Shown: piece after piece, positions 54,005 to 63,369 of the stretch | Position numbering within the stretch: position 1 is the first letter of the stretch | Layout of the letters: every line of letters starts with the position of its first letter | From: Citricoccus sp. CH26A | GTDB lineage: Bacteria > Actinomycetota > Actinomycetes > Actinomycetales > Micrococcaceae | Assembly: GCF_000224415.1 (NCBI RefSeq) | Contig: NZ_AFXQ01000016.1 | Location: 1 to 64,000 of the forward strand | Length of the DNA stretch: 64,000 nt | Reading direction: 5' to 3' | Notes under the pieces: model-generated | What the model saw: only the letters and a program-made list of their open reading frames with translations | Told to the model about the DNA's origin: nothing | Databases searched by the model: none | Made by a program: the position numbers and the translations under genes

Positions 54005-56509
54005 TCAGCAGCGGATCTTCTCCATGGCCGGGTCCACGAGGGGTTCCTCGGTGATGGTGGCCGTGACCTCGCGGTCGAAGGTGCGCACGGTGACCTGGTC
54101 CCCGACCTCCAGGTGCTCGGGGACCCAGGCCAGGGCGATGGGCTGGTGCACGGTGTACCCGTAGTCGGCGCTGGTGACGAAGCCGGCGGGAATCCCGTCC
54201 ACCAGGACCGGTTCGTGCCGGCCGGTCAGCACGGTGGTGCCGTCGTCCACGGTGAGGCAGCGCAGTACCCGGCCCCGACCGGAGCCGGCCAGTCCGGCCC
54301 GCTCGGCCAGGGCGCGGGCGCCGACGTAGCCGACCTTGTCCTTCTTGACGGCGAAGCCCAGGCCGGCCTGGTCGGGGTAGTGCCCGGTGTGCATGTCCGT
54401 GCCCCAGGACCGGTATCCCTTCTCCAGGCGCAGGCTGTTGAAGGCCCCGCGTCCGGCGGCGATGATCCCGTGGGCGGCGCCGGCCTCCCAGAGCGCGTCC
54501 CACAACCGTGCCCCGTTCTTGGCGTCGGTGTAGATCTCCCAGCCCAGCTCTCCCACGTAGGAGAGCCGGAGCAGGCGGACCGGGATCCCGGCGATCTCGG
54601 TCTCCACGCCCTGGAAGTACCGCAGCCCGTCGTTGGTGAGGTCCTGGTCGGTCAGCGGCTGGAGCACCGTGCGCGCGTTCGGGCCCCACAGGCCGATGCA
54701 GCAGGTCGCGTCGGTGATGTCCTCGACCGAGACCGGGCACTGCGGGTGGGCTTCGGTGAACCTCCGGGCCTGGACGGTGAGGTAGTTCGCGTCGATCCCG
54801 CCGTTGATGCCGGCCATGAACCGCTCGTCCCCGAGCCGGGCCACGGTGATGTCGCTGCGGATGCCCCCGGCCTCGTCCAGCATCAGCGTGTACGCCACCG
54901 CCCCGACCTTGCGGCGCATGTTGCCGGTGGTCAGCAGGTCCAGGAAGGACTCCGCACCGGCACCGGTGATGTCCACCCGGCGCAGGGCGGTCATGTCGTA
55001 CATCGCCACGTTGGTCCGGGTGGCGTAGGCCTCGGCCGCGCTGATGGGCGAGGAGTACTGACCGGACCACGCGTCGCGCTGCGGCGGCACCCACTCCTGG
55101 GGCAGGCTCTCCAACAGGGAGGCGTTCGCCTCGTACCACTGCGGGCGTTCCCAGCCGGCGGCCTCCAGGAAGAACGCCCCCAGCTCCTGCTGCCGGGCGT
55201 GGAACGGGGAGAGCCGGAGGTTGCGGGGGGAGTCCTTGGGCTGCAGGGGGTGCTTGATGTGGTAGACCTCGACGAAGCTCTGCGCGGAGGTCTCCTGGAT
55301 GTAGTCCCGCTCGAGCTGGACCTTCTCGAAGCGGTGCAGGTCCATCTCCCGCAGGTCGGCATCGCTGTGCCCGTCCACGAGCACCTGGGCCAGGGCACGG
55401 GCCACGCCGGCCGAGTGGGTGACCCAGACCGCCTCGGCCACGTACAGGCCGGCCACGTTCGAGGCCTCGCCCACCAGGGAGTTGCCGTCCGGGGTGAAGG
55501 AGAAGATGCCGTTGAAGGCATCCTCCACGGTGGTCTGTCCCAGCTCGGGCAGCAACCGCCGGCTGTCGTCCCAGGCGGGAGCGAAGTCCTGGGGGGTGAA
55601 CTCGAGCCGGGAGGGCATCCGGTCGTTGGCCACGTCGACCTCCTGCGGCATCTGCTCGTAACCCACCGGGATCGGGCGGTGCCCATAGGAGCCGATACCG
55701 ATCCGGGACCCGTGCTGACGGAAGTACAGGTTGTCCTCCTGCAGGCGCAGGATCGGCAACCGGGCGTTGTTGCCCGTGCCCACGGCCTGCTCCGTCTCGC
55801 CCCGCAGGGACGGCAGGGACGTGGTCCGGACATACTGGTGGGCCATCGGCACCAGCGGAATGGTCATCCCGGCCATCTCCCCCAGCTCCGGCCCCCAGAA
55901 ACCACCGGCGCAGATCACGATGTCCGCGGCAACGACCTCATCCCCGCACCGGACCCCGGTGACCCGCCCGCAGGACTCCTCGATCCCGGTGACCAGCGTG
56001 TTCTCCCGGAACACCGCCCCACGGGACTCCGCCCGCCGGCGCAACACCTCCACCGCCAACAGGGACGAGGCCAGCCCGTCCGTGGGCACGTACAACCCAC
56101 CCAACAGCAGGCTCTCATCCACCAACGGATGCAGGCGCTTGGCCTCCGCGGCATCCACGACCCGGGACTCCACACCCCAGCAGGCATTGAAGTTGTTCCG
56201 CCGGTGCAGCTCCGCCAACCGCTCCGGGGTCGTGGCCACCTCCAACCCGCCCACCGGGTTGAACGCCGCCGCCCCGTCCTTGACCAGGCCCAGGAGCTTG
56301 CTCCCCGTATAGGCCGCCAGCTCCGAGAGCAGCTCCGAGGGGGTGGACTGGAAGACCAGCCCGGGAGCATGCGAGGTCGACCCCCCCGTGGAGGGGATCG
56401 GCCCGCGGTCCAGGACGGTCAGATCCGTCCACCCCCGCTGGGTGAGTTCATCGGCCAGGTTGGCCCCGACGATGCCGGCCCCGATCACGACGACGCGCGG
56501 AGATTCCAT
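54005..56509 (-). CDS. dmg: Dimethylglycine oxidase
   Basis: Demethylates dimethylglycine to sarcosine, reduces O2 to H2O2, and passes the methyl carbon to tetrahydrofolate as 5,10-methylene-THF. It is 834 residues. The N-terminal FAD domain has [17 protein letters not shown] and [13 protein letters not shown], whose His47 corresponds to the covalent FAD attachment site of the Arthrobacter globiformis enzyme. [17 protein letters not shown] and [15 protein letters not shown] continue it. The C-terminal GcvT-like folate domain starts near 430: [46 protein letters not shown]. From memory the whole chain aligns closely with that enzyme. Sarcosine oxidase is a close alternative, but the single-chain layout favours Dmg. 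Confidence 0.93.
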   Translation of the reverse strand: MESPRVVVIGAGIVGANLADELTQRGWTDLTVLDRGPIPSTGGSTSHAPGLVFQSTPSELLSELAAYTGSKLLGLVKDGAAAFNPVGGLEVATTPERLAELHRRNNFNACWGVESRVVDAAEAKRLHPLVDESLLLGGLYVPTDGLASSLLAVEVLRRRAESRGAVFRENTLVTGIEESCGRVTGVRCGDEVVAADIVICAGGFWGPELGEMAGMTIPLVPMAHQYVRTTSLPSLRGETEQAVGTGNNARLPILRLQEDNLYFRQHGSRIGIGSYGHRPIPVGYEQMPQEVDVANDRMPSRLEFTPQDFAPAWDDSRRLLPELGQTTVEDAFNGIFSFTPDGNSLVGEASNVAGLYVAEAVWVTHSAGVARALAQVLVDGHSDADLREMDLHRFEKVQLERDYIQETSAQSFVEVYHIKHPLQPKDSPRNLRLSPFHARQQELGAFFLEAAGWERPQWYEANASLLESLPQEWVPPQRDAWSGQYSSPISAAEAYATRTNVAMYDMTALRRVDITGAGAESFLDLLTTGNMRRKVGAVAYTLMLDEAGGIRSDITVARLGDERFMAGINGGIDANYLTVQARRFTEAHPQCPVSVEDITDATCCIGLWGPNARTVLQPLTDQDLTNDGLRYFQGVETEIAGIPVRLLRLSYVGELGWEIYTDAKNGARLWDALWEAGAAHGIIAAGRGAFNSLRLEKGYRSWGTDMHTGHYPDQAGLGFAVKKDKVGYVGARALAERAGLAGSGRGRVLRCLTVDDGTTVLTGRHEPVLVDGIPAGFVTSADYGYTVHQPIALAWVPEHLEVGDQVTVRTFDREVTATITEEPLVDPAMEKIRC

Positions 56510-56954
56510 GATGGTGTCCAATCCTTCAGTCCCCAGACCGGGAACGTCGTACACAAGTCGTATATGAGCAACGTAGTGACCCGCCTCACGCTCCGTCAAG
56601 GGGCAAAATCAGCAGGGATCGCCCTCTTGCGCGAAGGTGTGATGTGGGTTAAGTTTTTCCGCATTCGTCATATATCTGTTGCATGTGGCTCTCATACGAC
56701 CGTGCTCCTCGTGGCGTGCTTCCTACTGATCGGCCTCACGGCGTCTGTCGCCTGGGCCCCGAGACCAAGGAGAAGTCCCTCGCATGAGCATCCCGCTGTC
56801 CATCACCCACGCGGCGTCACCCTCAGGGATGCCCCCGGCGCCCGTCAGTGGCCCAGTCGGTGAACCCTCGCCGGCGCCACGGCCATCATCCCGGCGGCCG
56901 GCCTCGATCCTCCTAGGCTCTATCCCAACCGTGGAGACCGCCCAAGGAGCGCCG
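56510..56954. promoter_or_regulatory. Regulatory region between dmg and GntR gene
   Basis: This 445-base gap holds the promoters of dmg (minus) and gntR (plus). An unusually AT-rich patch lies near 56655-56685. GTCGTA half-sites appear in direct orientation at about 56549 and 56558 and inverted (TACGAC) near 56695, possible GntR-family operator parts. TAGGCT at 56914-56919 is a likely -10 for gntR, giving a leader of about 30 bases. An open frame from 56784 joins gntR in phase but lacks family sequence and well-placed ribosome site. Confidence 0.45.
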
Positions 56955-57608
56955 ATGCACACCGTCGAGAAATCACCCAAGCGAACCACCCTGGCCGAGC
57001 GCGCCTACCAGGAGATCCGCACCCGGATCATCGACAACCGGCTCGCCCCCGGGGCGCCCCTGGACGAGGAAGCCCTGATGACCGAGCTGTCCATCGGCCG
57101 CACCCCCTTGCGCGAGGCCGTCAAGAGACTGGAATCGGAACGCCTCCTGACCATCTACTCGCACCGGGGGACCTTCGTCCCCGAGGTCACCATCCGCGAC
57201 CTGCGGGAGATCTCCGACGCCCGCAGGCTGCTCGAGGGCTACGCCGCCCGGCGGGCCGCACTGTCCGCCACGGAGGCGGACCGGCGGGACCTCGAGGCCT
57301 GCCTGCAGGAGCTGCAGTTCTTGGACGCCCGGTCCGCCGCCGACCTCATCCAGGTCGATGCGCGGATCCACGAAGCCATCTACACGGCCATGGGCAACCG
57401 CTACATCGAGGAAAGCCTCATCCAGTACTTCTCCCTGTCCATGCGGATGTGGAACCACGTCCTGCCCCGCCTGGGCACCATGGAACCCCACGTGCAGGAG
57501 CACGTGGACCTGATCCGGTCCGTCCTCGACGGGGATGCCCAGGAAGCAGAGCGCCTCGCCGCGGATCACGTGACCCATTTCGAGGACATGGTGATCGCCG
57601 CCCTCTGA
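56955..57608 (+). CDS. GntR-family (FCD) transcriptional regulator
   Basis: A 217-residue regulator. The winged-helix domain is LAERAYQEIRTRIIDNRLAPG, then LSIGRTPLREAVKRLESERLL. The FCD ligand domain has ISDARRLLEGYAARRAAL, DARIHEAIYTAMGNRYIEE and the metal-site His region HVDLIRSVLDGDAQEAERLAADHVTHF. The ligand is presumably a betaine or C1 intermediate, given its place between dmg and purU (inference). AAGGAG precedes the ATG at 56955. Confidence 0.9.
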   Translation: MHTVEKSPKRTTLAERAYQEIRTRIIDNRLAPGAPLDEEALMTELSIGRTPLREAVKRLESERLLTIYSHRGTFVPEVTIRDLREISDARRLLEGYAARRAALSATEADRRDLEACLQELQFLDARSAADLIQVDARIHEAIYTAMGNRYIEESLIQYFSLSMRMWNHVLPRLGTMEPHVQEHVDLIRSVLDGDAQEAERLAADHVTHFEDMVIAAL

Positions 57609-57695
57609 GGACGGCCCAGCGGTCCTCACCCCTCAACGCCCCACCAGCTACCGGAGGCCACCCGGCCTTCCCTCACGAATAAGGTGACACGCCCC

Positions 57696-58613
57696 ATGAC
57701 CACCACCACGACCTCCACGGCTCCCGCTCCCCCGCTCTCCGGGAACCGCTCCACCTCCACCGGCATGGTGCTCACCCTGACCTGCACCAACCAGAAGGGC
57801 ATCGTGCACGCCGTCTCCGGCGCCCTGCTGGACGTCGACGCGTACATCACCTCCTCCCAGCAGTTCGACTCCCCCGACACCCAGAGCTTCTTCATGCGGG
57901 TGGAGTTCACCACCGAGGCCGCCCTGACCGAGGTCCAGGACGCCCTGACCCCGATCAGGGACCGGTTCTCCATGGAACTGCACCTGCACGAGGCCACCAC
58001 CAAGACCCGCACCCTGATCATGTGCTCCAAGGACGGGCGCACCCTCAACGACCTGCTCTTCCAGCAACGCGCCGGCACCCTGCCGATCGAGATCCCGGTG
58101 ATCGTCTCCAACCACCTGGACCTGCAGCCGATGGCCTTCTTCTACGGCATCCCCTTCGTCCACATCCCCGTCACCAGGGACGCCGACGGCACCACCAACA
58201 AGGCCGAGGCCGAGGCCCGCCTGCTGGACCTGGTCGCCGAGCACGACATCGAGCTCGTGGTGCTGGCCCGCTACATGCAGGTCCTCTCCGACGAGCTGTG
58301 CCGCAAGCTCGGCGGCAAGGCCATCAACATCCACCACTCCTTCCTGCCCTCCTTCAAGGGCGCCAAGCCCTACCACCAGGCCCACGAACGCGGCGTCAAG
58401 CTCATCGGCGCCACCGCCCACTACGTCACCCCGGACCTGGACGAGGGCCCCATCATCGCCCAGACCGTCCAGCCGGTCACCCACGCCCAGTCCGCCCGCG
58501 ACTTCGTCAACCTGGGCCGCGAGGTCGAGGGCTCCACCCTGTGCCGGGCCGTGCGCTGGCACGCCGAGCACCGCGTCCTGCTCGACGGCAACCGCACCGT
58601 CGTCTTCGACTGA
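57696..58613 (+). CDS. purU: Formyltetrahydrofolate deformylase
   Basis: Hydrolyses 10-formyl-THF to formate and THF. It is 305 residues. The N-terminal ACT domain is VLTLTCTNQKGIVHAVSGALLD. The formyltransferase-like domain holds VSNHLDLQPMAFFYGIPFVH, LARYMQVLSDELC, INIHHSFLPSFKGAKPYHQA and GATAHYVTPDLDEGPIIAQ, including the catalytic Asn/His/Asp. In this locus it releases THF for dimethylglycine oxidase. The ATG at 57696 has AAGGTGA upstream; a GTG within that ribosome site is less likely. Confidence 0.95.
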   Translation: MTTTTTSTAPAPPLSGNRSTSTGMVLTLTCTNQKGIVHAVSGALLDVDAYITSSQQFDSPDTQSFFMRVEFTTEAALTEVQDALTPIRDRFSMELHLHEATTKTRTLIMCSKDGRTLNDLLFQQRAGTLPIEIPVIVSNHLDLQPMAFFYGIPFVHIPVTRDADGTTNKAEAEARLLDLVAEHDIELVVLARYMQVLSDELCRKLGGKAINIHHSFLPSFKGAKPYHQAHERGVKLIGATAHYVTPDLDEGPIIAQTVQPVTHAQSARDFVNLGREVEGSTLCRAVRWHAEHRVLLDGNRTVVFD

Positions 58614-58792
58614 CCAGAAGGCAATGACCCGGCGAGCCGCATGATCATCTGCGCCTCGTGCCCCCGAACCGGTCATCGACGGCAACAGCAGGAACAGCAC
58701 AGCGGACGAGGCCCCGGCCCTCCGCCCGGTGGGGCGCCCGAGGGCGATGTGCAGCCGCCAGGACCATGCTTCACTGAGCAAAGGACCCACAC

Positions 58793-60814
58793 ATGGCTTT
58801 CAGGAACGTCCAGCAATCCCCCACACCCGATGAGTTGCGTGCCGACGACGCGTGGGCGGAGACCCCGCGTGCCGAAGAACCGGTACTCCGGGAGAAGAGC
58901 GAGGCAACCATGAGAGCCTCCGGTGAGGCAGACACAGACCTCCCTGTCCTCGATCCGGAGGAGGAGGGCGGGCTCCCCCGGACGGACGTCGAGTGCGAGC
59001 AGATCCTCGAAGAGCTACGTCATGCCAGGACCGAGCAGGCAGTGGCGGAGCGCCGAAACCACAGGCTCACCCTCGACAAGGTCACGTTCGGCATCACGGG
59101 CGTCATCGCCCTGGCCTTCGTCATCTGGGGCTTCGTGGGGCGCGACAGCCTGTCCGAGACGTCCACGGGTGCCCTCAACTGGGTCATGGAGTACACGGGA
59201 TGGCTCTTCATGTTCCTGGCCTCGCTCTTCGTGGTCTTCGTCCTCTGGCTGGCCCTGGGCAAGTTCGGCAACATCCCGCTGGGCAAGGACGGCGAGAAAC
59301 CCGAGTTCCGGACGGTCTCCTGGGTCGCCATGATGTTCGCTGCGGGCATGGGCATCGGGCTGATGTTCTACGGGGTGGCCGAACCGCTCTACCACTACGT
59401 CTCCCCACCGCCCGGCACCGTGGACGGCCGGACCCCCGAGGCCATCCAGACCGCCATGGCGACCTCGATCTTCCACTGGACCCTGCACCCCTGGGCCATG
59501 TATGCGGTGGTCGGCATCGCCATGGCCTACGGCGCCTACCGCCTGGGCCGCCGGCAACTGATCTCCGTCGCCTTCACCTCACTCTTCGGCGTCCGCAGGG
59601 TCGAGGGTCCCCTCGGGAAGTTCATCAACATCCTGGCCATCTTCGCCACCTTGTTCGGGACCGCCGCGTCGCTCGGCCTGGGCGCCCTGCAGATCGGCAG
59701 CGGCTTGACCTCCAACGGTTGGTTCGGTGACATCGGCACCCCCGTGCTCGTGGTGATCGTGGCCGTCCTGACACTGTGCTTCGTCGCGTCCGCCGTCTCC
59801 GGCATCAGCCGCGGCATCCAGTGGCTCTCCAACATCAACATGGTCCTGGCCGTCGTCCTCGCGCTGATCGTCTTCGTCGCCGGCCCCACGCTGTTCATCC
59901 TCAACCTGATCCCCTCCGCGATCGGCGACTACGCCCGCGACCTGGCCGAGATGTCGTCCCGGACGGAAGCGGTCGGCGATGAGTCGCTGCGCAGCTGGAT
60001 GACCAGCTGGACCATCTTCTACTGGGCGTGGTGGATCTCCTGGACCCCGTTCGTCGGACTCTTCATCGCCCGCATCAGCCGCGGCCGCACCATCCGCCAA
60101 TTCGTCACCGGAGTGCTGCTGGTGCCCAGCGTCGTCAGCGTGGTCTGGTTTGCCGTCTTCGGCGGCTCCGCCTTCCACGTCCAGCAGGAGGCCGACCAGG
60201 AGGGTGCGCCCGGCCTCGTGACCATGGTCGACGGGGCACCGTCGGTCAACTTCGACGGAGCACTCTTCGACCTCGTCAAGAACCTGAGCATGCCTGACTG
60301 GGCCACCACTGCCGTCATCGTCCTGGCCATGGTCCTGGTCGCCATCTTCTTCATCACCGGTGCCGACGCGGCGTCCATCGTGATGGGTTCGCTCAGCTCC
60401 AACGGAGCCGAACACCCCCGCCGCGGAGTGGTCATCTTCTGGGGTTGCCTCACCGGTGCCGTGGCCGCGGTCATGCTGCTGGCCGGCGGTGATGAACCCT
60501 CGGAAGCCCTGGCCGGGCTGCAACGCATCACCATCGTGGCAGCGCTACCGTTCGTCATCGTCATGATGCTGCTCTGCTTCGCCCTGACCAAGGACCTGCG
60601 CCGGGACCCCCTCTCCTTGAGGCGCCGCCTGGCCACGTCGGTCGTGGAGCGGGCCATTCGCACGGGCGTTGAACAGCACGGTGGTGCGCAGTTCGACCTC
60701 GTCACCAAGCACGACTGCGCCGAGCGGTGCTCGGACTCGGCCTGCCTTGGAGCGACTCCGTCGGGGAGCATTCCCACCGTCGAGGCCCGGCGCCCGGAAC
60801 CCGGGAGCAGCTAG
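58793..60814 (+). CDS. BCCT-family glycine betaine transporter
   Basis: Sodium- or proton-coupled carrier of the betaine/choline/carnitine family, 673 residues with 12 predicted membrane helices. A 95-residue acidic cytoplasmic N-terminus precedes the first helix (ITGVIALAFVIWGFVG). GMGIGLMFYGVAEPLYHYVSPP carries the Gly-rich unwound segment of helix 3; WAWWISWTPFVGLFIARISRGRTIR holds the Trp-rich substrate box. The C-terminus (about 610-673) is a charged, then Cys-containing tail. AAAGGA precedes the ATG. The substrate is set as glycine betaine by the neighbouring gbcAB and dmg genes. Confidence 0.92.
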   Translation: MAFRNVQQSPTPDELRADDAWAETPRAEEPVLREKSEATMRASGEADTDLPVLDPEEEGGLPRTDVECEQILEELRHARTEQAVAERRNHRLTLDKVTFGITGVIALAFVIWGFVGRDSLSETSTGALNWVMEYTGWLFMFLASLFVVFVLWLALGKFGNIPLGKDGEKPEFRTVSWVAMMFAAGMGIGLMFYGVAEPLYHYVSPPPGTVDGRTPEAIQTAMATSIFHWTLHPWAMYAVVGIAMAYGAYRLGRRQLISVAFTSLFGVRRVEGPLGKFINILAIFATLFGTAASLGLGALQIGSGLTSNGWFGDIGTPVLVVIVAVLTLCFVASAVSGISRGIQWLSNINMVLAVVLALIVFVAGPTLFILNLIPSAIGDYARDLAEMSSRTEAVGDESLRSWMTSWTIFYWAWWISWTPFVGLFIARISRGRTIRQFVTGVLLVPSVVSVVWFAVFGGSAFHVQQEADQEGAPGLVTMVDGAPSVNFDGALFDLVKNLSMPDWATTAVIVLAMVLVAIFFITGADAASIVMGSLSSNGAEHPRRGVVIFWGCLTGAVAAVMLLAGGDEPSEALAGLQRITIVAALPFVIVMMLLCFALTKDLRRDPLSLRRRLATSVVERAIRTGVEQHGGAQFDLVTKHDCAERCSDSACLGATPSGSIPTVEARRPEPGSS

Positions 60815-60855
60815 CAGGCGGCTCTCTCCGAGCTGGAGCCCTTTCCCCAGGGCAG

Positions 60856-60884
60856 GTGGCTGGGCCCGGTCCGGGCCCAGCCAC
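60856..60884. terminator. Bidirectional hairpin terminator
   Basis: A 14-base stem, GTGGCTGGGCCCGG with CCGGGCCCAGCCAC, separated by one T, between the convergent BCCT and LysR genes. Confidence 0.75.
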
Positions 60885-60975
60885 TCGCTGTGTGACCGGG
60901 TGCCGACGCCTTCGTCCTCGCGTCCTTCCATCCCTGGTCAGGTGGCGCAGCGGGTGTTCGAGCTGGCTTCCGGTG

Positions 60976-61908
60976 TCACAGATCGTCTGCCGGCCGACCG
61001 GCGAGGATTCGATCGGCGCTGACCCGGAGGATGCCGAGCGATTCCTGGATCAGCGGTGAGGTGATGCTGCCCCGGCGCACCGCGGCGACGATGCGGCGCG
61101 CCGGCTTCCCCCGGCCGGTCAGTCGCAGCCGGACGACGTTCTCGGCACTTCGCAACGGCGCCAGTCGCGGCAGCAGTCCCACGCCCAGCCCCGCACCGAC
61201 GAAGGCGATCTGGGTCTCCCACTCGACGGCCTCATGGGCGATGCGCGGCCTCACGCCGACGGCGCGGAACGCCGCGGTAAACAGCGAATGGTAGGTGGAG
61301 CCCGCGGCCTCGGTGATCCACGGTTCCGACGCCAGCTCCTCGAGCGTCACCGTGGCCCGCGACGCCAACGGGTGGTCGGCGGGGATGATCACGTCCAGGG
61401 GATCGTCCAGCAGGACCGTCTGCTCGAAGCGCGGATCGTCCTCGGCGTGGGTGTCGGATTGCATGGCGACGATGACCGCCAGGTCGATGCGCTCTGCGAC
61501 CAACAGGTCGAAGCAGCGGGCCGGGTCGGCCTCGAGCACCTGTACCTCCAGCAGGGGGCGTGACGAGCGCAGCGTGGCGGCCAGGGGTGCCAGCAGCTGG
61601 GCGGCCGCCGTGGAGAATCCGCCGAGGCCGAAGTGGGACGGCATCTGGTCACCGGCCTGCATGGCCGCGGTGTGCAGGCTCTCCCACTCCGCGATCAGGG
61701 TGTCCGAACCGGTCACGAGGAACCGGCCCGTGGCGGTCAGTCTCACTCCTCGACCGTCCTTCGTGAGCAGCTGCATTCCCAGTTCGCGCTGGAGGCCCCT
61801 CAGCTGCGCGGAGACGGCGGAGGGGGAGTATCCCGTGAGCTCCGCGGTCGCGTTGATGGTGCCGCAGCGGGCGAACACCCGGAGGGTGACGAGGCGTGGG
61901 TCGATCAT
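60976..61908 (-). CDS. LysR-family transcriptional regulator
   Basis: A 310-residue regulator. The HTH is LVTLRVFARCGTINATAELTG then YSPSAVSAQLRGLQRELGMQ. The effector domain includes FGLGGFSTAAAQLLAPL, DLLVAERIDLAVIV and VGAGLGVGLLPRLAPL. It is divergent from gbcA and probably controls it. The ATG at 61908 overlaps a 15-base palindrome; further ATG codons up to 42 codons upstream are in frame but unlike the family. Confidence 0.9.
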   Translation of the reverse strand: MIDPRLVTLRVFARCGTINATAELTGYSPSAVSAQLRGLQRELGMQLLTKDGRGVRLTATGRFLVTGSDTLIAEWESLHTAAMQAGDQMPSHFGLGGFSTAAAQLLAPLAATLRSSRPLLEVQVLEADPARCFDLLVAERIDLAVIVAMQSDTHAEDDPRFEQTVLLDDPLDVIIPADHPLASRATVTLEELASEPWITEAAGSTYHSLFTAAFRAVGVRPRIAHEAVEWETQIAFVGAGLGVGLLPRLAPLRSAENVVRLRLTGRGKPARRIVAAVRRGSITSPLIQESLGILRVSADRILAGRPADDL

Positions 61909-61922
61909 GCACACATTGTGCA
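61908..61922. promoter_or_regulatory. Palindrome over the LysR start, probable operator
   Basis: TGCACA-CAT-TGTGCA is a perfect inverted repeat overlapping the lysR start codon, in the 156-base gap to gbcA. A looser TGTG-N8-CACA lies near 61966, closer to gbcA. LysR regulators bind such symmetric sites between divergent genes. Confidence 0.55.
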
Positions 61923-62064
61923 CGGTCATCTCCACCATCTTGCGCTTTTTCCGCAGAGCGGTTGTGCCTAATCTCACACATAGAACGCCTCGACCACACC
62001 GATTGCGCCCCAGCGGGGGTGCCGACGGATCCCCCACTCACCGAACCCTCCCGGGAGGAACCAC

Positions 62065-63369
62065 ATGTCTGCTCCAGTGAACGTGTCCCCCACATCACGC
62101 GGAAAGCTCGCGTCTTCCGTGCCCGCCGAGCAGTTGGCGGAGATCGCGGAACTGTTCGATTTCCGGCGCGCCGGATACTCCCTCGACGCACCCTTCTACA
62201 CGGATCCGACGATCTTCAGCATCGACATGCAGGCCATCTTCGGACGGCACTGGATCTTCGCGGCCAGCATCGCCGAACTCCCGGAGCCGGGTGACTACGT
62301 CACGGTGGACTACGGTCCCTACTCCCTGATCGTGCTGCACGACGACGACGGCGGCGTGAACGTCCTGCACAACGTGTGCCGCCACCGCGGCGCCCGCGTC
62401 CTGACCGACCCCGCGGGGACCACGGGAAACCTGGTCTGCGGCTATCACTCCTGGACCTACTCCCCCAACGGCGATCTGATCCACGCCTCGGCCCCGGGGG
62501 AAACGACGTTCGACAAGGGCTGCTTCGGCCTCAAGCGCGCCCACAGCCGCGTGGTCGCCGGACTCATCTTCGTCTGCATCGCGGATGAGCCGCCGACGGA
62601 TTTCGACGACACCGCAAAGATCTTCGAGCCCTACCTCGCACCGCACGACCTGTCGAAGACGAAGATCGCCTACCAGCAGAACATCGTCGAAGAGGGCAAC
62701 TGGAAGCTCGTCATGGAGAACAACCGTGAGTGCTACCACTGCGACGGGCACCCGGAGCTCGCCTGTTCCCTCTTTCCCACCTGGGGTCTCACGGAGGGCC
62801 TGGTCCCGCCCCATCTCGAGGAGGTGTGGGAACGCAACAAGCAGGCACAGTCCTCACTCGAGGAGCGTTGCCGCCGCTACGGCCTTCCGTACGAGGTCAT
62901 CGAGGAGCTGGACACCCGCATCGCGGGCATCCGCATCTCCCGGGAATCCCTCGACGGTGACGGCGAATCCTTCTCCCCCGACGGCCGCCGGTTGTCCAAG
63001 AAGCTGCTCGGGGACTTGCGGGACTTCCGTCTGGGCCGCTGTTCGATGCACCTGCAGCCCAACAGCTGGTTCCATTTCCTCGGGGACCACGTCATCACGT
63101 TCGGTGTCTTCCCCATCAACGAGCACCAGACGCTGGTCCGCACCACCTGGCTGGTGGCTGACGACGCCGAGGAGGGCGTCGACTACGACCTGGAGAAACT
63201 CACCTATACCTGGAAGCAGACCAACCTGCAGGACAAGGCGTTCGTGGAGCTGTGCCAGCAGGGCGCCGGCAGTCCCGCCTACCAACCCGGCCCGTACATG
63301 AAGAGCGAGTACCAGGTCGAGGCGTTCATCAACTGGTACGTGCAGCGAGTGCAGGAGCACCTGGCATGA
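62065..63369 (+). CDS. gbcA: Glycine betaine demethylase, Rieske oxygenase subunit
   Basis: Non-haem iron monooxygenase that removes one methyl of glycine betaine as formaldehyde, giving dimethylglycine. It is 434 residues. The Rieske centre is CRH at 105-107 and CGYH at 125-128 (CxH-17-CxxH). The mononuclear iron site is in ENNRECYHCDGHPEL with the usual His pair. SMHLQPNSWFHFLGDHVITF and the C-terminal EYQVEAFINWYVQRV match GbcA-type enzymes. GGGAGG precedes the ATG. gbcB follows with a 4-base overlap. Confidence 0.9.
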   Translation: MSAPVNVSPTSRGKLASSVPAEQLAEIAELFDFRRAGYSLDAPFYTDPTIFSIDMQAIFGRHWIFAASIAELPEPGDYVTVDYGPYSLIVLHDDDGGVNVLHNVCRHRGARVLTDPAGTTGNLVCGYHSWTYSPNGDLIHASAPGETTFDKGCFGLKRAHSRVVAGLIFVCIADEPPTDFDDTAKIFEPYLAPHDLSKTKIAYQQNIVEEGNWKLVMENNRECYHCDGHPELACSLFPTWGLTEGLVPPHLEEVWERNKQAQSSLEERCRRYGLPYEVIEELDTRIAGIRISRESLDGDGESFSPDGRRLSKKLLGDLRDFRLGRCSMHLQPNSWFHFLGDHVITFGVFPINEHQTLVRTTWLVADDAEEGVDYDLEKLTYTWKQTNLQDKAFVELCQQGAGSPAYQPGPYMKSEYQVEAFINWYVQRVQEHLA